Positions 24,960-32,816 are shown, counted from the stretch's first letter. The stretch is 43,716 nucleotides of DNA from Bradyrhizobium altum (GCF_020889705.1 NZ_JACMYP010000039.1:1-43716); one strand, 5' to 3'. Notes: generated by a model not told the origin, from the sequence alone. Program-made: numbers and translations.

Positions 24960-25676
24960 ATGGTAGGTGATCTGAGAGGCGCTCGATTTCTGGTGATTGG
25001 AGGGAGTTCAGGCATTGGCCTAGCGGTCGCAAAGCAGGCTTTTGCGGAAGGCGCTCGGGTTCATATCGCATCCCGCTCGCGGGCCAAGCTGGACAAAGCG
25101 GTATCGGAAATTGGCTCCGGATCGGTCGGCCGGGAGCTCGATGTCACGGATGATGAGGCAGTAGACTCCTTCTTTGCTCCCGAGGGGGAATGGGATCACG
25201 TTGTGGTCTCCGCCGCCGAAACTGTCAGCGGCCCCATGCGCAAGCAGACGATGGAAGACGCGCGGAAGACGATGATGAGCAAATTCTGGGGCGCATACCA
25301 CGTCGCTCGCTCGGCCAGGATCAGTCAGCAAGGATCATTGTGCCTGGTTTCCGGCTTCAGAAGCTTTCGGCCATCGGCGAACACCGTTCTTCAAGGCGCC
25401 ATTAATGCTGCATTGGAAGCTCTCGCTCGCGGCCTCGCGCTGGAATTGGCGCCAATCCGTGTGAATGTGGTCTCGCCCGGGTTGACCGCGACGCCGATGT
25501 GGTCGGGGATGTCGGAAGGCGACCGCGGGACCATGTTTGGAAACGCGGCGAAGAATCTGCCAGCGGGCCGCGTGGGGCAGCCCGATGATATGGCAAATGC
25601 AGTGCTTTTTCTGGCGAAGACGCCGTTTGCAACCGGTTCGACCGTTTTGGTCGATGGCGGAGGGACCATCGCTTAA
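24960..25676 (+). CDS. SDR-family protein without the catalytic Tyr-Lys pair
   Basis: The 238-residue protein keeps the Rossmann fold: the glycine motif GGSSGIG at residues 14-20, an NNAG-like VVSAAE and the C-terminal RVNVVSPGLTATPMW with VLVDGGGTIA. Ser131 is in place (LVSGFRSF), but the YxxxK motif is replaced by Q145-x3-N149 (QGAINAALEALARG). It should bind a nicotinamide cofactor but probably lacks the normal reductase chemistry. Related divergent SDRs exist, so this is more likely a natural subgroup than a mutant. It follows the metallo-hydrolase by 64 bases in the same direction. Confidence 0.85.
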   Translation: MVGDLRGARFLVIGGSSGIGLAVAKQAFAEGARVHIASRSRAKLDKAVSEIGSGSVGRELDVTDDEAVDSFFAPEGEWDHVVVSAAETVSGPMRKQTMEDARKTMMSKFWGAYHVARSARISQQGSLCLVSGFRSFRPSANTVLQGAINAALEALARGLALELAPIRVNVVSPGLTATPMWSGMSEGDRGTMFGNAAKNLPAGRVGQPDDMANAVLFLAKTPFATGSTVLVDGGGTIA

Positions 25677-25707
25677 GGTGGGATCTTGATATCATAGGAG
25701 GGGGTTC

Positions 25708-26598
25708 ATGGCGTTGTTGTCGCGGTTCAGACAGTGTTTGCAGGTCGCACTTCCTCTCATCGCAGCAGCGAGCGGCGCACTGCACATGACAGCTGCGGCG
25801 GCGGGGCAGATTGGCTATCTTGGGCCGGCTGGATCGTGGACACACCAGGCCTGCTTGGAGCTGTTCGGACCTTCGGATCTGGTCCCTCTATCGCAAGACG
25901 AATTGCTGTCAGCATATCAGAGCGGGAAAATCGATCGTGCCTGCCTGCCTGTTACGACCTCGCTGGTGGGAGCTACTCCCTATCTGGATCCGATCCTCGC
26001 TCTGCCAAACGTAAGGATCGTCGCCGAATATCCCAAAATGCTTGGCTATAGCCTTCTTGCTCGTCATGGAACGCGTCTGGAGGATGTCAAAGAAGTTCTC
26101 GGGCATCCTGTTGCCTTTGACGAGGTAAAGCCTTGGCTAGATCACCAATTTCCGCAGGTGCGACGGACCGCGGCGGCGAGCAGCGGCGCTGCGGCGCAAG
26201 CCGTGGCCAACAGCGACGCCTTGGACAAGGCGTCCATTGGCCCCAAAATTGGCGCGTCGATTTATGGTCTGGATTCGCTGGTGGATGGGATCGAAGAGGG
26301 CCCGCACAATGTCACACGCTGGTGGGTATTGGGCAAGGATAGCCCTCCGCCTACCGATAACGACAAGACGTCCTTGCTAGCAACTGTGAGTGATGCGGAT
26401 CTTGCTTCCTTGCTTGCTTCTTTTGCAGGCGCCGGAGTCCAGATCCTGACCATTTACGAGCGACCGGCAAAAACAGCCCTCGACAGGCATCGATATCTGA
26501 TCGAGGTCGCTGGGAACGAGAAAATGGAGAGCCTGACCCTGCTGCTCGGAAAGCACCCAGACATTCGCGCGCTTGGGTCATATCCGCGCCGATACTGA
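25708..26598 (+). CDS. Exported prephenate dehydratase-like protein
   Basis: The first 33 or so residues form a Sec signal peptide (VALPLIAAASGALHMTAAAA). The mature part opens with IGYLGPAGSWTHQACLELFG, which is the GPxGT/SxxxxA start of the PheA prephenate dehydratase domain, and continues with CLPVTTSLVGAT (VPIENS in PheA), a TRWWVLGKD element in place of the usual TRF, and a C-terminal ACT-like half with ILTIYERPAKTA. The normal enzyme is cytoplasmic and converts prephenate to phenylpyruvate. The TRF Phe is Trp here and the VPxENS Asn is Thr, so activity is uncertain. A very strong GGAGGGGG precedes the ATG. It ends the plus-strand operon, just before the IS5-type element. Confidence 0.8.
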   Translation: MALLSRFRQCLQVALPLIAAASGALHMTAAAAGQIGYLGPAGSWTHQACLELFGPSDLVPLSQDELLSAYQSGKIDRACLPVTTSLVGATPYLDPILALPNVRIVAEYPKMLGYSLLARHGTRLEDVKEVLGHPVAFDEVKPWLDHQFPQVRRTAAASSGAAAQAVANSDALDKASIGPKIGASIYGLDSLVDGIEEGPHNVTRWWVLGKDSPPPTDNDKTSLLATVSDADLASLLASFAGAGVQILTIYERPAKTALDRHRYLIEVAGNEKMESLTLLLGKHPDIRALGSYPRRY

Positions 26599-26641
26599 CA
26601 GATCCTACTGGTCGCAATCCGAGCCATTCCGAAGTCGTCCG

Positions 26642-27890
26642 TTAAGAAGCCGGATTGAGCTGGGGCGGACAGGCGAGCGTTGGCCATATCAGCCGCAGGA
26701 ACAAGGCCAAGAGTTCTCTGAGCCAGACGAGGATGCGGCGGAAGTTGTGGCCGACGGCGGAGAGGATGACGTTGGCGGCATCTCCTGCGCGGCCTTTGAG
26801 GTAGCAACGGCCGAGGTGACCTTCGGCCTTCATGTGGCCGATGATGGGCTCGATGGCGGAGCGGCGGCGCAGCTCGCGCTTGATGATGCCGAAGACGCCG
26901 CGCTTCTGGCCGGAGATGAAGACGCGCCGTGGGTTTTGTGCGTCGTGGCCGCGGTATCCCTTGTCGACATAGGCCCGCTCGATCGGACAGCCGGTGAGCG
27001 CCTCGGTGCGGTCGATGATGTCCCGCAAGGTGTGACCGTCGTAGGGATTGTCGGGCAGCGAGTTGGCGTGCAGCACGAACAGGCCACCGGGAGCCCGGCG
27101 GTTGTTGGTGACAATGGAGGCCTTCACGCCGAACTCGTAAGGGGCGGCGGCCTTGCCCTTGCCGATGCACTCCACCTCCGGAGCATGGAAGGAATAAAGC
27201 TTCCAGCCGCGCTGGCGCTGCTGTTGCGAGGTTGCGAGCGGATCTGCGCGGCCCGGCAGAGCGGGAGGGTGAACGCCTCCTCCAGTGCCGACTGGCCCTC
27301 GATCTTGCGGCGAATGTCGCGAATCCGGCCCAGCCGGCTGCGCAGGATACGCAACTGCCGCTGATGCCGCCTGAACTGTTTGGCGTGGGCGTATCGGCCT
27401 GCCATCATCGCGGCGGCCTTGGCCACACGAGCATAGGATTGCCGCAGTTTGACGCCGTGCCTTCTCGCCAGGCGGTTGAGCCCCTTGATGGCCGCATGCA
27501 ACAGCTTGGCGTCGGTCGGGAAGCTGACGGCCTTCGGCTGCACCGTGGTGTCGACCGTGACGCGCTTGAGGTCCTGGCTGCGTAACGCACCGGCTTCGTG
27601 CGCCACCCGCAGGCTCTCGGCCAGCAACAGCTCCAGCTTGTCGCCGAGCCGCTTGCGCCAATGGCTGACGTCCGAGCGCTCGTGCGGGAAGGCGTGCTGG
27701 AAGAACTCTTCGCCGGTGAAGAACTGAAAGTACGGGTTGTGGACCCAGCGCTCGCAAATGCCCTCATCGGACAGCCCGTAAATGTGCTTGAGCAACAGCA
27801 GCCCGATCATGAAGCGGGTCTCGATCCCGGGCCGTCCATTCTCGCTGTAGAGCGGTGCGACCTCGCCGTCGATCCAGTCCCAATTGTCTG
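26642..27890 (-). mobile_element. IS5-family element, transposase frameshifted and 5'-truncated
   Basis: The minus strand encodes an IS5-type transposase in two frames. The first gives WDWIDGEVAPLYSENGRPG, then IYGLSDEGICERWVHNPYFQ and the first catalytic Asp in VTVDTTVQPKAVSFPTD. The second continues with GWKLYSFHAPEVECIGKGKA, the second Asp in ERAYVDKGYRGHDA and the catalytic Glu in KRELRRRSAIEPIIGHMKAE. The frames part at an eight-base tandem repeat, GTTGCGAG twice at 27223-27238. The N-terminal residues before WDWIDGE are missing, so the right side is truncated against an aminotransferase gene. Terminal inverted repeats were not found. Confidence 0.88.
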
Positions 27891-27896
27891 ACAGAT

Positions 27897-28493
27897 CGGG
27901 CTTTGCTGCCCTTTATTGACATAGCTTATCAAGGGTTCGGGGAAGGGCTGGAGCAGGACGCTGCTGGGCTCAGATCCATTTTCGCCAGAATTCCCGAAAT
28001 GGTCATTGCTGCAAGCTGCTCCAAGACTTTTGGTGTTTACCGCGATCGCGTTGGAGTGGCGGTCATCGTTGGGCGCACGTCAACACAGAGCGACGTCGCT
28101 GTGGCGCAGCTCCTTGGCGCCGCGCGTAGCCTCTACTCGATGCCACCTGACCACGGTGCTGCCGCCGTACGAATTGTTCTCGAGGATGCTGCGCTAAGAG
28201 CGGATTGGGCCATCGAACTCGAGGGAATGCGTCGACGAATGGTCAATCTGAGGCTCAGTTTCGCCGAAGCATTACAACGTCAATCGAACAGCACCCGCTT
28301 TGATTTTATCGCTCGACAACGGGGCATGTTCTCGCGCATCGGGGCGACAGCGGAACAAGTCGAACGACTGCGTAAGGAGCACGCGATCTATTTGGTCGAG
28401 GACGGACGAATTAACGTTGCAGGCTTGCCAGAACATCAGCTCGATGAGGTTGCGCGGGCATTTGTTACCGTCATGAGCAAGCCGTCCAGCTGA
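27897..28493 (+). pseudogene. Aromatic amino acid aminotransferase, C-terminal half
   Basis: From LLPFIDIAYQGFGEGLEQDA the frame runs through the second half of a class I aminotransferase of the AspC/TyrB type. The PLP-binding Lys is in the SCSKTFGVYRDRVG segment, and the C-terminal small domain has RQRGMFSRIGATAEQVERL and RINVAGLPEHQLDEVARAF. About 190 residues upstream, including the PLP phosphate-binding part, are missing and the IS5-type remnant takes their place. The TyrB type makes 4-hydroxyphenylpyruvate, phenylpyruvate or indolepyruvate from amino acids, which fits the arylpyruvate ferredoxin oxidoreductase upstream. No start codon or promoter remains, so it is non-functional. Confidence 0.85.
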
Positions 28494-28814
28494 TAGTGCT
28501 TGTCCACTCTGCTCGGCTCTCAAACATCGGCGACGCCCTCACAGGAGGATGTGAAGTCGGTGGATTTAACACGGATCAAACGCCCGCGCCGGGCCCTCAA
28601 GGCCTAACACGAAGTTTCAGGCGCATCGTCTTCCTTCTCGCCGGTCGCGAGATCATGGCTTCCGCCAGCCGCTCGCCTCACGTCGTCTTGGACAGCTGAA
28701 AGCCCATGACGCCGGCCAGATTGCTGACCCGCCACAGACGACATGTCGATAGCGAATAGGGACCTTTGACCCGCTAGACGCTATCTCGATGACGAGTGCG
28801 GCCAAGCTCGCCAG
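28494..28814. other. Junction between the two clusters, no supported gene
   Basis: About 320 bases with no convincing gene. A minus-strand stretch near 28600-28690 reads LAEAMISRPARRKTMRLKL and stops, which looks like the end of a lost coding region, but I cannot assign it. Base composition appears to change on either side of this junction. Confidence 0.45.
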
Positions 28815-29807
28815 CTAGGACCACGTCGCGAACCCGATTCCAGTTCCGGTCCCTGCCGGCGTGCGATAGGCAGGGTAATACTCCGACCAATCGTTGGTCA
28901 GTCCCTCGGACATCGCCGCCGTCATCACCCAGTTGAGGATTTCGGACGAGCCTGAATTCAACTCGTTGCGTGTCAGGCCGCGCAGGACCTGCGGATGCTT
29001 GCAGCGAATGGCGTTAAGCACCTTGTGATCGAGCTGCTCGTCGACGACGAAATGGCTGAGACCGCCGCTTGCCGCAACGGCGACGCGAAGGTTGCTCGGC
29101 GATTTCTCGACAATGCGGGCCAGCTTTGTGCCGATGTCGTAGCAGCGACGGGCTGTCGGCGCGTTCGGCGGATAATAGGTATTGAGGAGCACCGGCACGA
29201 CCGGGATGGCGCGTCCCCGGAACAGCCGCTCGATGATGAAGCCATAGGCGTGGCCAAATCCCGCCTTCAGCGGATCATCGACCTTGGCAGCGGCTGCCAC
29301 GTCGACGTCCTCGTCGACGAGGCCGCGGATCAGTTCGAGCGCGAACTGCGGCTGCCCCGGGAAGCTATGCACGGCATCCATCGCATAGCCCTTCATCACG
29401 GTTCCGACCCAGCCCGGCGTCTGCGGCGTCAGGTGCTTCTCGTGCGTCAGGATCTCCTCGCCGTGGAAGATCGAGATCGCCGGCATGTTGGCATGGCTGA
29501 ACAGCTCGGCCTGATCGTCACCGATGATTACGACCACGTCGGGCGCAACGGCCGCGAGGCGGTCGGCGATCGCATCAAGAGCCTTCTGGGAGGCGGCCTC
29601 GATTTCCAGAAACTTGGCTTCGGTCGCGACATCGCCGTAAGGCGCGCCGTTTTCCTCTGCGAGATCGTCGTAGCTGATAAATCTGCCGTCGGCCAGGTTC
29701 AACGCCTTGTTCTTCTTGTCGTCTTCGGCGCGCTCGCTCCAGCGCTTTCCCTCGAGTGCCAGCATCGGCGTATGAGACGCGGCAAAGCTGAACACGATCC
29801 TAGCCAT
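28815..29807 (-). CDS. Extradiol ring-cleavage dioxygenase, LigB type
   Basis: The 330-residue cytoplasmic enzyme belongs to the LigB/class III extradiol family, unlike the VOC-type enzyme in cluster 1. H12 (ASHTPML) is the first iron ligand. VVVIIGDDQAELFSHAN matches the conserved GDDQ element of protocatechuate- and gallate-type enzymes, and GFGHAYGFIIERLF has the His (H186) that acts as acid-base in relatives. VAVAASGGLSHFVVDEQLD closes the site. There is no separate small LigA subunit gene nearby. The ATG at 29807 has GGGAGGA six bases upstream. It is divergent from the LigJ-like operon and shares its control region. Confidence 0.88.
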   Translation of the reverse strand: MARIVFSFAASHTPMLALEGKRWSERAEDDKKNKALNLADGRFISYDDLAEENGAPYGDVATEAKFLEIEAASQKALDAIADRLAAVAPDVVVIIGDDQAELFSHANMPAISIFHGEEILTHEKHLTPQTPGWVGTVMKGYAMDAVHSFPGQPQFALELIRGLVDEDVDVAAAAKVDDPLKAGFGHAYGFIIERLFRGRAIPVVPVLLNTYYPPNAPTARRCYDIGTKLARIVEKSPSNLRVAVAASGGLSHFVVDEQLDHKVLNAIRCKHPQVLRGLTRNELNSGSSEILNWVMTAAMSEGLTNDWSEYYPAYRTPAGTGTGIGFATWS

Positions 29808-29832
29808 CGGCAGTCCTCCCTGAAATTAATTT

Positions 29833-29843
29833 TACCTTGTGGA
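29833..29843. promoter_or_regulatory. Candidate TetR-type operator before the LigB-type gene
   Basis: TACCTTGTGGA on the plus strand (TCCACAAGGTA toward the dioxygenase), followed by AAATTAAT, a -10-like element. It matches the sites at 29932, 35891 and 40499. Confidence 0.5.
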
Positions 29844-29931
29844 CAATATTACATAGGGCGATCGGGGCTGCAATCGAAACCGGACGAGGGGGAGACGAAA
29901 ATCCACTTGCAAGTTTGCCGTTTCTTATATA

Positions 29932-29942
29932 TACCAAGTGGA
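29932..29942. promoter_or_regulatory. Candidate TetR-type operator before the LigJ-like gene
   Basis: TACCAAGTGGA lies about 48 bases before the ATG at 29985 and is followed by CCAATTAATAA, an AT-rich -10-like run. A possible half site, TCCACTTG, is at 29902-29909. Confidence 0.5.
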
Positions 29943-29984
29943 CCAATTAATAATCAGGCCCATGGCCAGGGAGAGATCGCGCCC

Positions 29985-30989
29985 ATGATCATCGACGCTC
30001 ATGCCCATCTCGTCGCGCCTGCCTCGCTCTATGCCCATCGCAGCAACCTAGTCGTCGCTCGCGGTCAGTACGGCAAGTTTCCGGCGGCGATCTCCGATGC
30101 GGAGCTTGAGAAATCCGCAGCTCAAAACGTGGCGATCATGGATGGCGTCGGCACCGATTTGCAGGTGATCTCGCCGCGCCCCTTCATGATGATCCACGGC
30201 GAAAACCGCTGGGAGGACGTCGTCACCTGGGCCGAGGACAACAACGACATCATCGCCCGCACCGTGAAGATGCATCCCAAGCGCTTTCGTGGCGTCGGCG
30301 GATTGCCGCAGGCTGTCGGTGTTCCCGTCGAGGCGACGTTCGATGAGATCAAGCGTTGCATCGAGCAGCTTGGGTTCATCGGCGTCCTGCTCAATCCCGA
30401 TCCGTCCGAGGGCATGGGGAAGAGCCCGACTCTGGCCGATCCGTATTGGTATCCGCTCTATGAATTCCTCTGCAAGCACGACATTCCTGCGCACATTCAC
30501 AGTTGCGCCTGCTGCGGCCGGGAAACCTATGACGAGCATTTCATCACCGAGGAGAGCCTCGCCATCACCACGATCACACGCTCGGATGTCTTCAAGCGCT
30601 ATCCGACGCTGAAGCTCATGGTCAGTCACGGCGGGGGATCGGTTCCGTTCCAGGTCGGGCGCTGGCGGTCCAATCGGCAGATGGCCATTGCCGCAGGCCG
30701 CCTGCCAAAGGATACCGAGAGCTTCGATGTGAGCCTGAAGCGCTTCTGGTTCGACACCGTGGTCCACAACAAGAAGTCGCTGGAGCTGCTGTTCGACGTG
30801 GTCGGCACCGATCGCTGCATGTTCGGCACCGAGCGCCCCGGCAGCGGCGGCGGCGTCGATCCGGAAACGGGTCGGCCCTACGATGACCTCAAGCCGGTGA
30901 TCGAGTCCATCGCGGAACTGACCTCCGCCGACAAGAAGGCCATCTTCGAAAGTAACGCACGCAAATTCTTCACCCGTCTCGACGCCTGA
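29985..30989 (+). CDS. LigJ-like amidohydrolase-family protein (probable 4-oxalomesaconate hydratase)
   Basis: The 334-residue TIM-barrel protein has H6 and H8 (IIDAHAHLV), H170 (PAHIHSCACCG), H215 (LMVSHGGGS) and E283 (FGTERPGSGGG). In Sphingobium LigJ, as I recall, the zinc ligands are His6, His8, His178 and Glu284, so the metal site is conserved and a hydratase rather than a decarboxylase is the best call. The reaction would be addition of water to 4-oxalomesaconate in a protocatechuate- or gallate-like pathway. The family also contains ACMS decarboxylase, a nitrogen-containing analogue. The ATG at 29985, with GGGAGAG upstream, heads an operon with RidA and RraA genes. Confidence 0.87.
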   Translation: MIIDAHAHLVAPASLYAHRSNLVVARGQYGKFPAAISDAELEKSAAQNVAIMDGVGTDLQVISPRPFMMIHGENRWEDVVTWAEDNNDIIARTVKMHPKRFRGVGGLPQAVGVPVEATFDEIKRCIEQLGFIGVLLNPDPSEGMGKSPTLADPYWYPLYEFLCKHDIPAHIHSCACCGRETYDEHFITEESLAITTITRSDVFKRYPTLKLMVSHGGGSVPFQVGRWRSNRQMAIAAGRLPKDTESFDVSLKRFWFDTVVHNKKSLELLFDVVGTDRCMFGTERPGSGGGVDPETGRPYDDLKPVIESIAELTSADKKAIFESNARKFFTRLDA

Positions 30990-31007
30990 GCAGGGGAGGA
31001 GATCAGC

Positions 31008-31403
31008 ATGGGTGCACGACGAAGCATTGAAGTCGAGGGGTTCAGCCATGGTGGGCAGCCAATTCCCGCCGCGTCGCGGGTCGGCAACATCATCATGACC
31101 GGCGGCGTCTATGGACTCGATCCGGCAAGCGGAAAGATCCCGGATCATGTCGGCCGGCAGGCCGAGCTGATGTTCGCGAACCTGAAGCGGATCATGGACG
31201 CAGGCGGCGCAAGCCTCGACCAGATCGTCAAGATGACGGTCTATGTGAAGGTGCCGGAGGCGCGCGGGGCCGTGAATACGCAATGGCTCGCCGCCTTTCC
31301 GGATCCAGCATCCCGTCCGGCGCGTCACACGTTCCAGAACGATCATCTGCCGGCCAACATGCTCGTGCAATGTGACGCCACGGCGGTTCTCGACGGTACC
31401 TGA
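31008..31403 (+). CDS. RidA family protein (possible enamine/imine deaminase)
   Basis: The 131-residue RidA-fold protein has NIIMTGGVYGLDPASGK, a central MFANLKRIMDAGGASLDQIV and C-terminal RPARHTFQNDHLPANMLV. The substrate Arg is present as R106, as in true deaminases, while the Glu of the IEIEA motif is replaced by Asp (QCDATA). It sits between the LigJ-like hydratase and two RraA-like genes, with GGGGAGGAG before its ATG, so it is cotranscribed. An action on an amino-muconate-like or tautomerised intermediate is possible. Confidence 0.88.
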   Translation: MGARRSIEVEGFSHGGQPIPAASRVGNIIMTGGVYGLDPASGKIPDHVGRQAELMFANLKRIMDAGGASLDQIVKMTVYVKVPEARGAVNTQWLAAFPDPASRPARHTFQNDHLPANMLVQCDATAVLDGT

Positions 31404-31412
31404 GGTCGCGCC

Positions 31413-32078
31413 ATGGACGGTCTGATTGCGCGGCTCGCCGCCCTCGATACCTGCGCGGTGTCGGACGCCCTCGACAAACTCGGCCTTTCCGGCGCCGTGG
31501 TTGGAATCTCCCCGCTCACCGGCCCGGTCAAGATTGCCGGACGAGCGGTCACCATCAAGCTGGGGGCGCCCCTGCCGGGGTTGCCGAAACGACATCTCGG
31601 TGCGGGCGCGGTCATGGCGTCGAATCCGGGGGATGTCATCGTCGTCGAACATCGTGGCCGCACCGAGGTCTCGGGCTGGGGCGGCCTGCTCAGCCGGGGT
31701 GCCGTTCGCCGCGGTGTCGCAGCGGTGCTGGTGGATGGCGCCTGCCGCGACATCGACGAGAGCCGCATGCTTGGTCTGCCGGTGTTCGCGCGCGCCGCAG
31801 TGCCGGTGACGGCGCGCGGACGCGTTGCCGAGCATTCCTGTGAGGAGCCGATCACATTCGCGACTGTCGCCGTGAAGCCGGGCGATCTCGTGATCGCCGA
31901 CGGCAGCGGCAGCGGCATCGTGTTCGTCGACGCGGCGCGCGCCGAGGAGATCGTTTCGACCGCTGAAGACATCTACGCGCGCGAGCAGCGCATGGCGGAA
32001 GCCATCGACGCGGGCAAGGCGGTCGGCGAGGTCTTGAGCGGCGACTACGAAGACATGCTGAAACGACGGGAGACCTGA
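31413..32078 (+). CDS. RraA-family protein, probable 4-carboxy-4-hydroxy-2-oxoadipate aldolase-type (first of two)
   Basis: The 221-residue protein has the RraA/MenG fold found in HMG/CHA aldolases such as LigK/GalC. VLVDGACRDIDESRMLGLP contains the catalytic Arg-Asp pair R112-D113 that holds pyruvate and the divalent metal, and NPGDVIVVEHRGR and VKPGDLVIADGSG flank it. The reaction would be retro-aldol cleavage to pyruvate and oxaloacetate, the last step after a LigJ hydratase. Start is 9 bases after the RidA stop. It is followed without a gap by a second, diverged copy. Confidence 0.85.
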   Translation: MDGLIARLAALDTCAVSDALDKLGLSGAVVGISPLTGPVKIAGRAVTIKLGAPLPGLPKRHLGAGAVMASNPGDVIVVEHRGRTEVSGWGGLLSRGAVRRGVAAVLVDGACRDIDESRMLGLPVFARAAVPVTARGRVAEHSCEEPITFATVAVKPGDLVIADGSGSGIVFVDAARAEEIVSTAEDIYAREQRMAEAIDAGKAVGEVLSGDYEDMLKRRET

Positions 32079-32732
32079 ATGTCGGAGATCGCCGGTGAAT
32101 TGAAGGAGATCGGCACCACCACATTGTCCGACGCGCTCGATCGCCTTGGCATCGAGGGACAATGTCTGGGCATCAAGGCGTTCGATCACCAGATGCGGCT
32201 CGCCGGACCTGCCTTCACCATCCGCATGCTGCCCGTCGGCGTCCATGGCGGCTCGGTCGGCGATTACATCGACGACGTCGCGCCTGGCCAGATCGTGGTG
32301 ATCGACAATGACGGGCGGCTCGATGCGACCGTCTGGGGCGATATCCTCACCATGGTCGCCTCGCGCCGCGGCATCGGCGGCACCGTGATCGACGGCGTCT
32401 GCCGCGACATCGATCGCAGCCTCGATCTCGGTTACCCGATCTTCGCGCGCGGCAACGCCATGCGCACCGGCAAGGACCGCGTGACCGCCGACGCCATGAA
32501 TGTGCCGGTCCAAATTGCCGGCGTCCGGATCGCACCGGGAGACTGGCTGGTGGGTGACGGGGACGGCATTGTCGCGTTGCCGGCGTCCCGGCTCGAGGAG
32601 ATCCTCGCCACGGCGCGTCAGATCGCGGCCGCCGAGGCCAAGATCAGGGATGCCGTCATCGCCGGCGAGCGTCTGGACAAGGCGCGCGAGCGCTTGCGGT
32701 ACCACGCCCTGCAATCCAAACCGACGCGCTGA
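32079..32732 (+). CDS. RraA-family protein, probable 4-carboxy-4-hydroxy-2-oxoadipate aldolase-type (second of two)
   Basis: The 217-residue protein has the same fold as its upstream neighbour: TTLSDALDRLGIEGQCLGI at the start, VIDGVCRDIDRSLDLGYPI with R109-D110, and IAPGDWLVGDGDGIVALP near the end. The ATG follows the first gene's TGA with no gap (TGAATG), so the two are translated together. They are clearly diverged, so one may act as decarboxylase or aldolase on another substrate, or the two may form a mixed oligomer. It is the last catabolic gene before the TetR regulator. Confidence 0.85.
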   Translation: MSEIAGELKEIGTTTLSDALDRLGIEGQCLGIKAFDHQMRLAGPAFTIRMLPVGVHGGSVGDYIDDVAPGQIVVIDNDGRLDATVWGDILTMVASRRGIGGTVIDGVCRDIDRSLDLGYPIFARGNAMRTGKDRVTADAMNVPVQIAGVRIAPGDWLVGDGDGIVALPASRLEEILATARQIAAAEAKIRDAVIAGERLDKARERLRYHALQSKPTR

Positions 32733-32753
32733 TACCCTCGCGCCCCGGCGCGG

Positions 32754-32782
32754 TTGACAAATCCGGTGGCCGGGCGGATAGC
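32754..32782 (+). promoter_or_regulatory. Probable sigma-70 promoter of the TetR gene
   Basis: A perfect TTGACA at 32754-32759 is followed after 17 bases by GATAGC, a fair -10. Transcription would start near 32790, supporting the GTG at 32817 over the TTG inside the -35. Confidence 0.5.
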
Positions 32783-32816
32783 CTTGATCGGATATGGCCT
32801 GCCTCGCGGGGATGCT

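Noticed and set aside
26599..26641. Inverted repeat end of the IS5-type element
   Set aside because: No matching copy was found on the truncated right side, so the exact end cannot be set.
28496..28699. Small plus-strand frame of 67 codons after the aminotransferase fragment
   Set aside because: No hydrophobic or domain pattern and no family resemblance; left as unassigned junction sequence.
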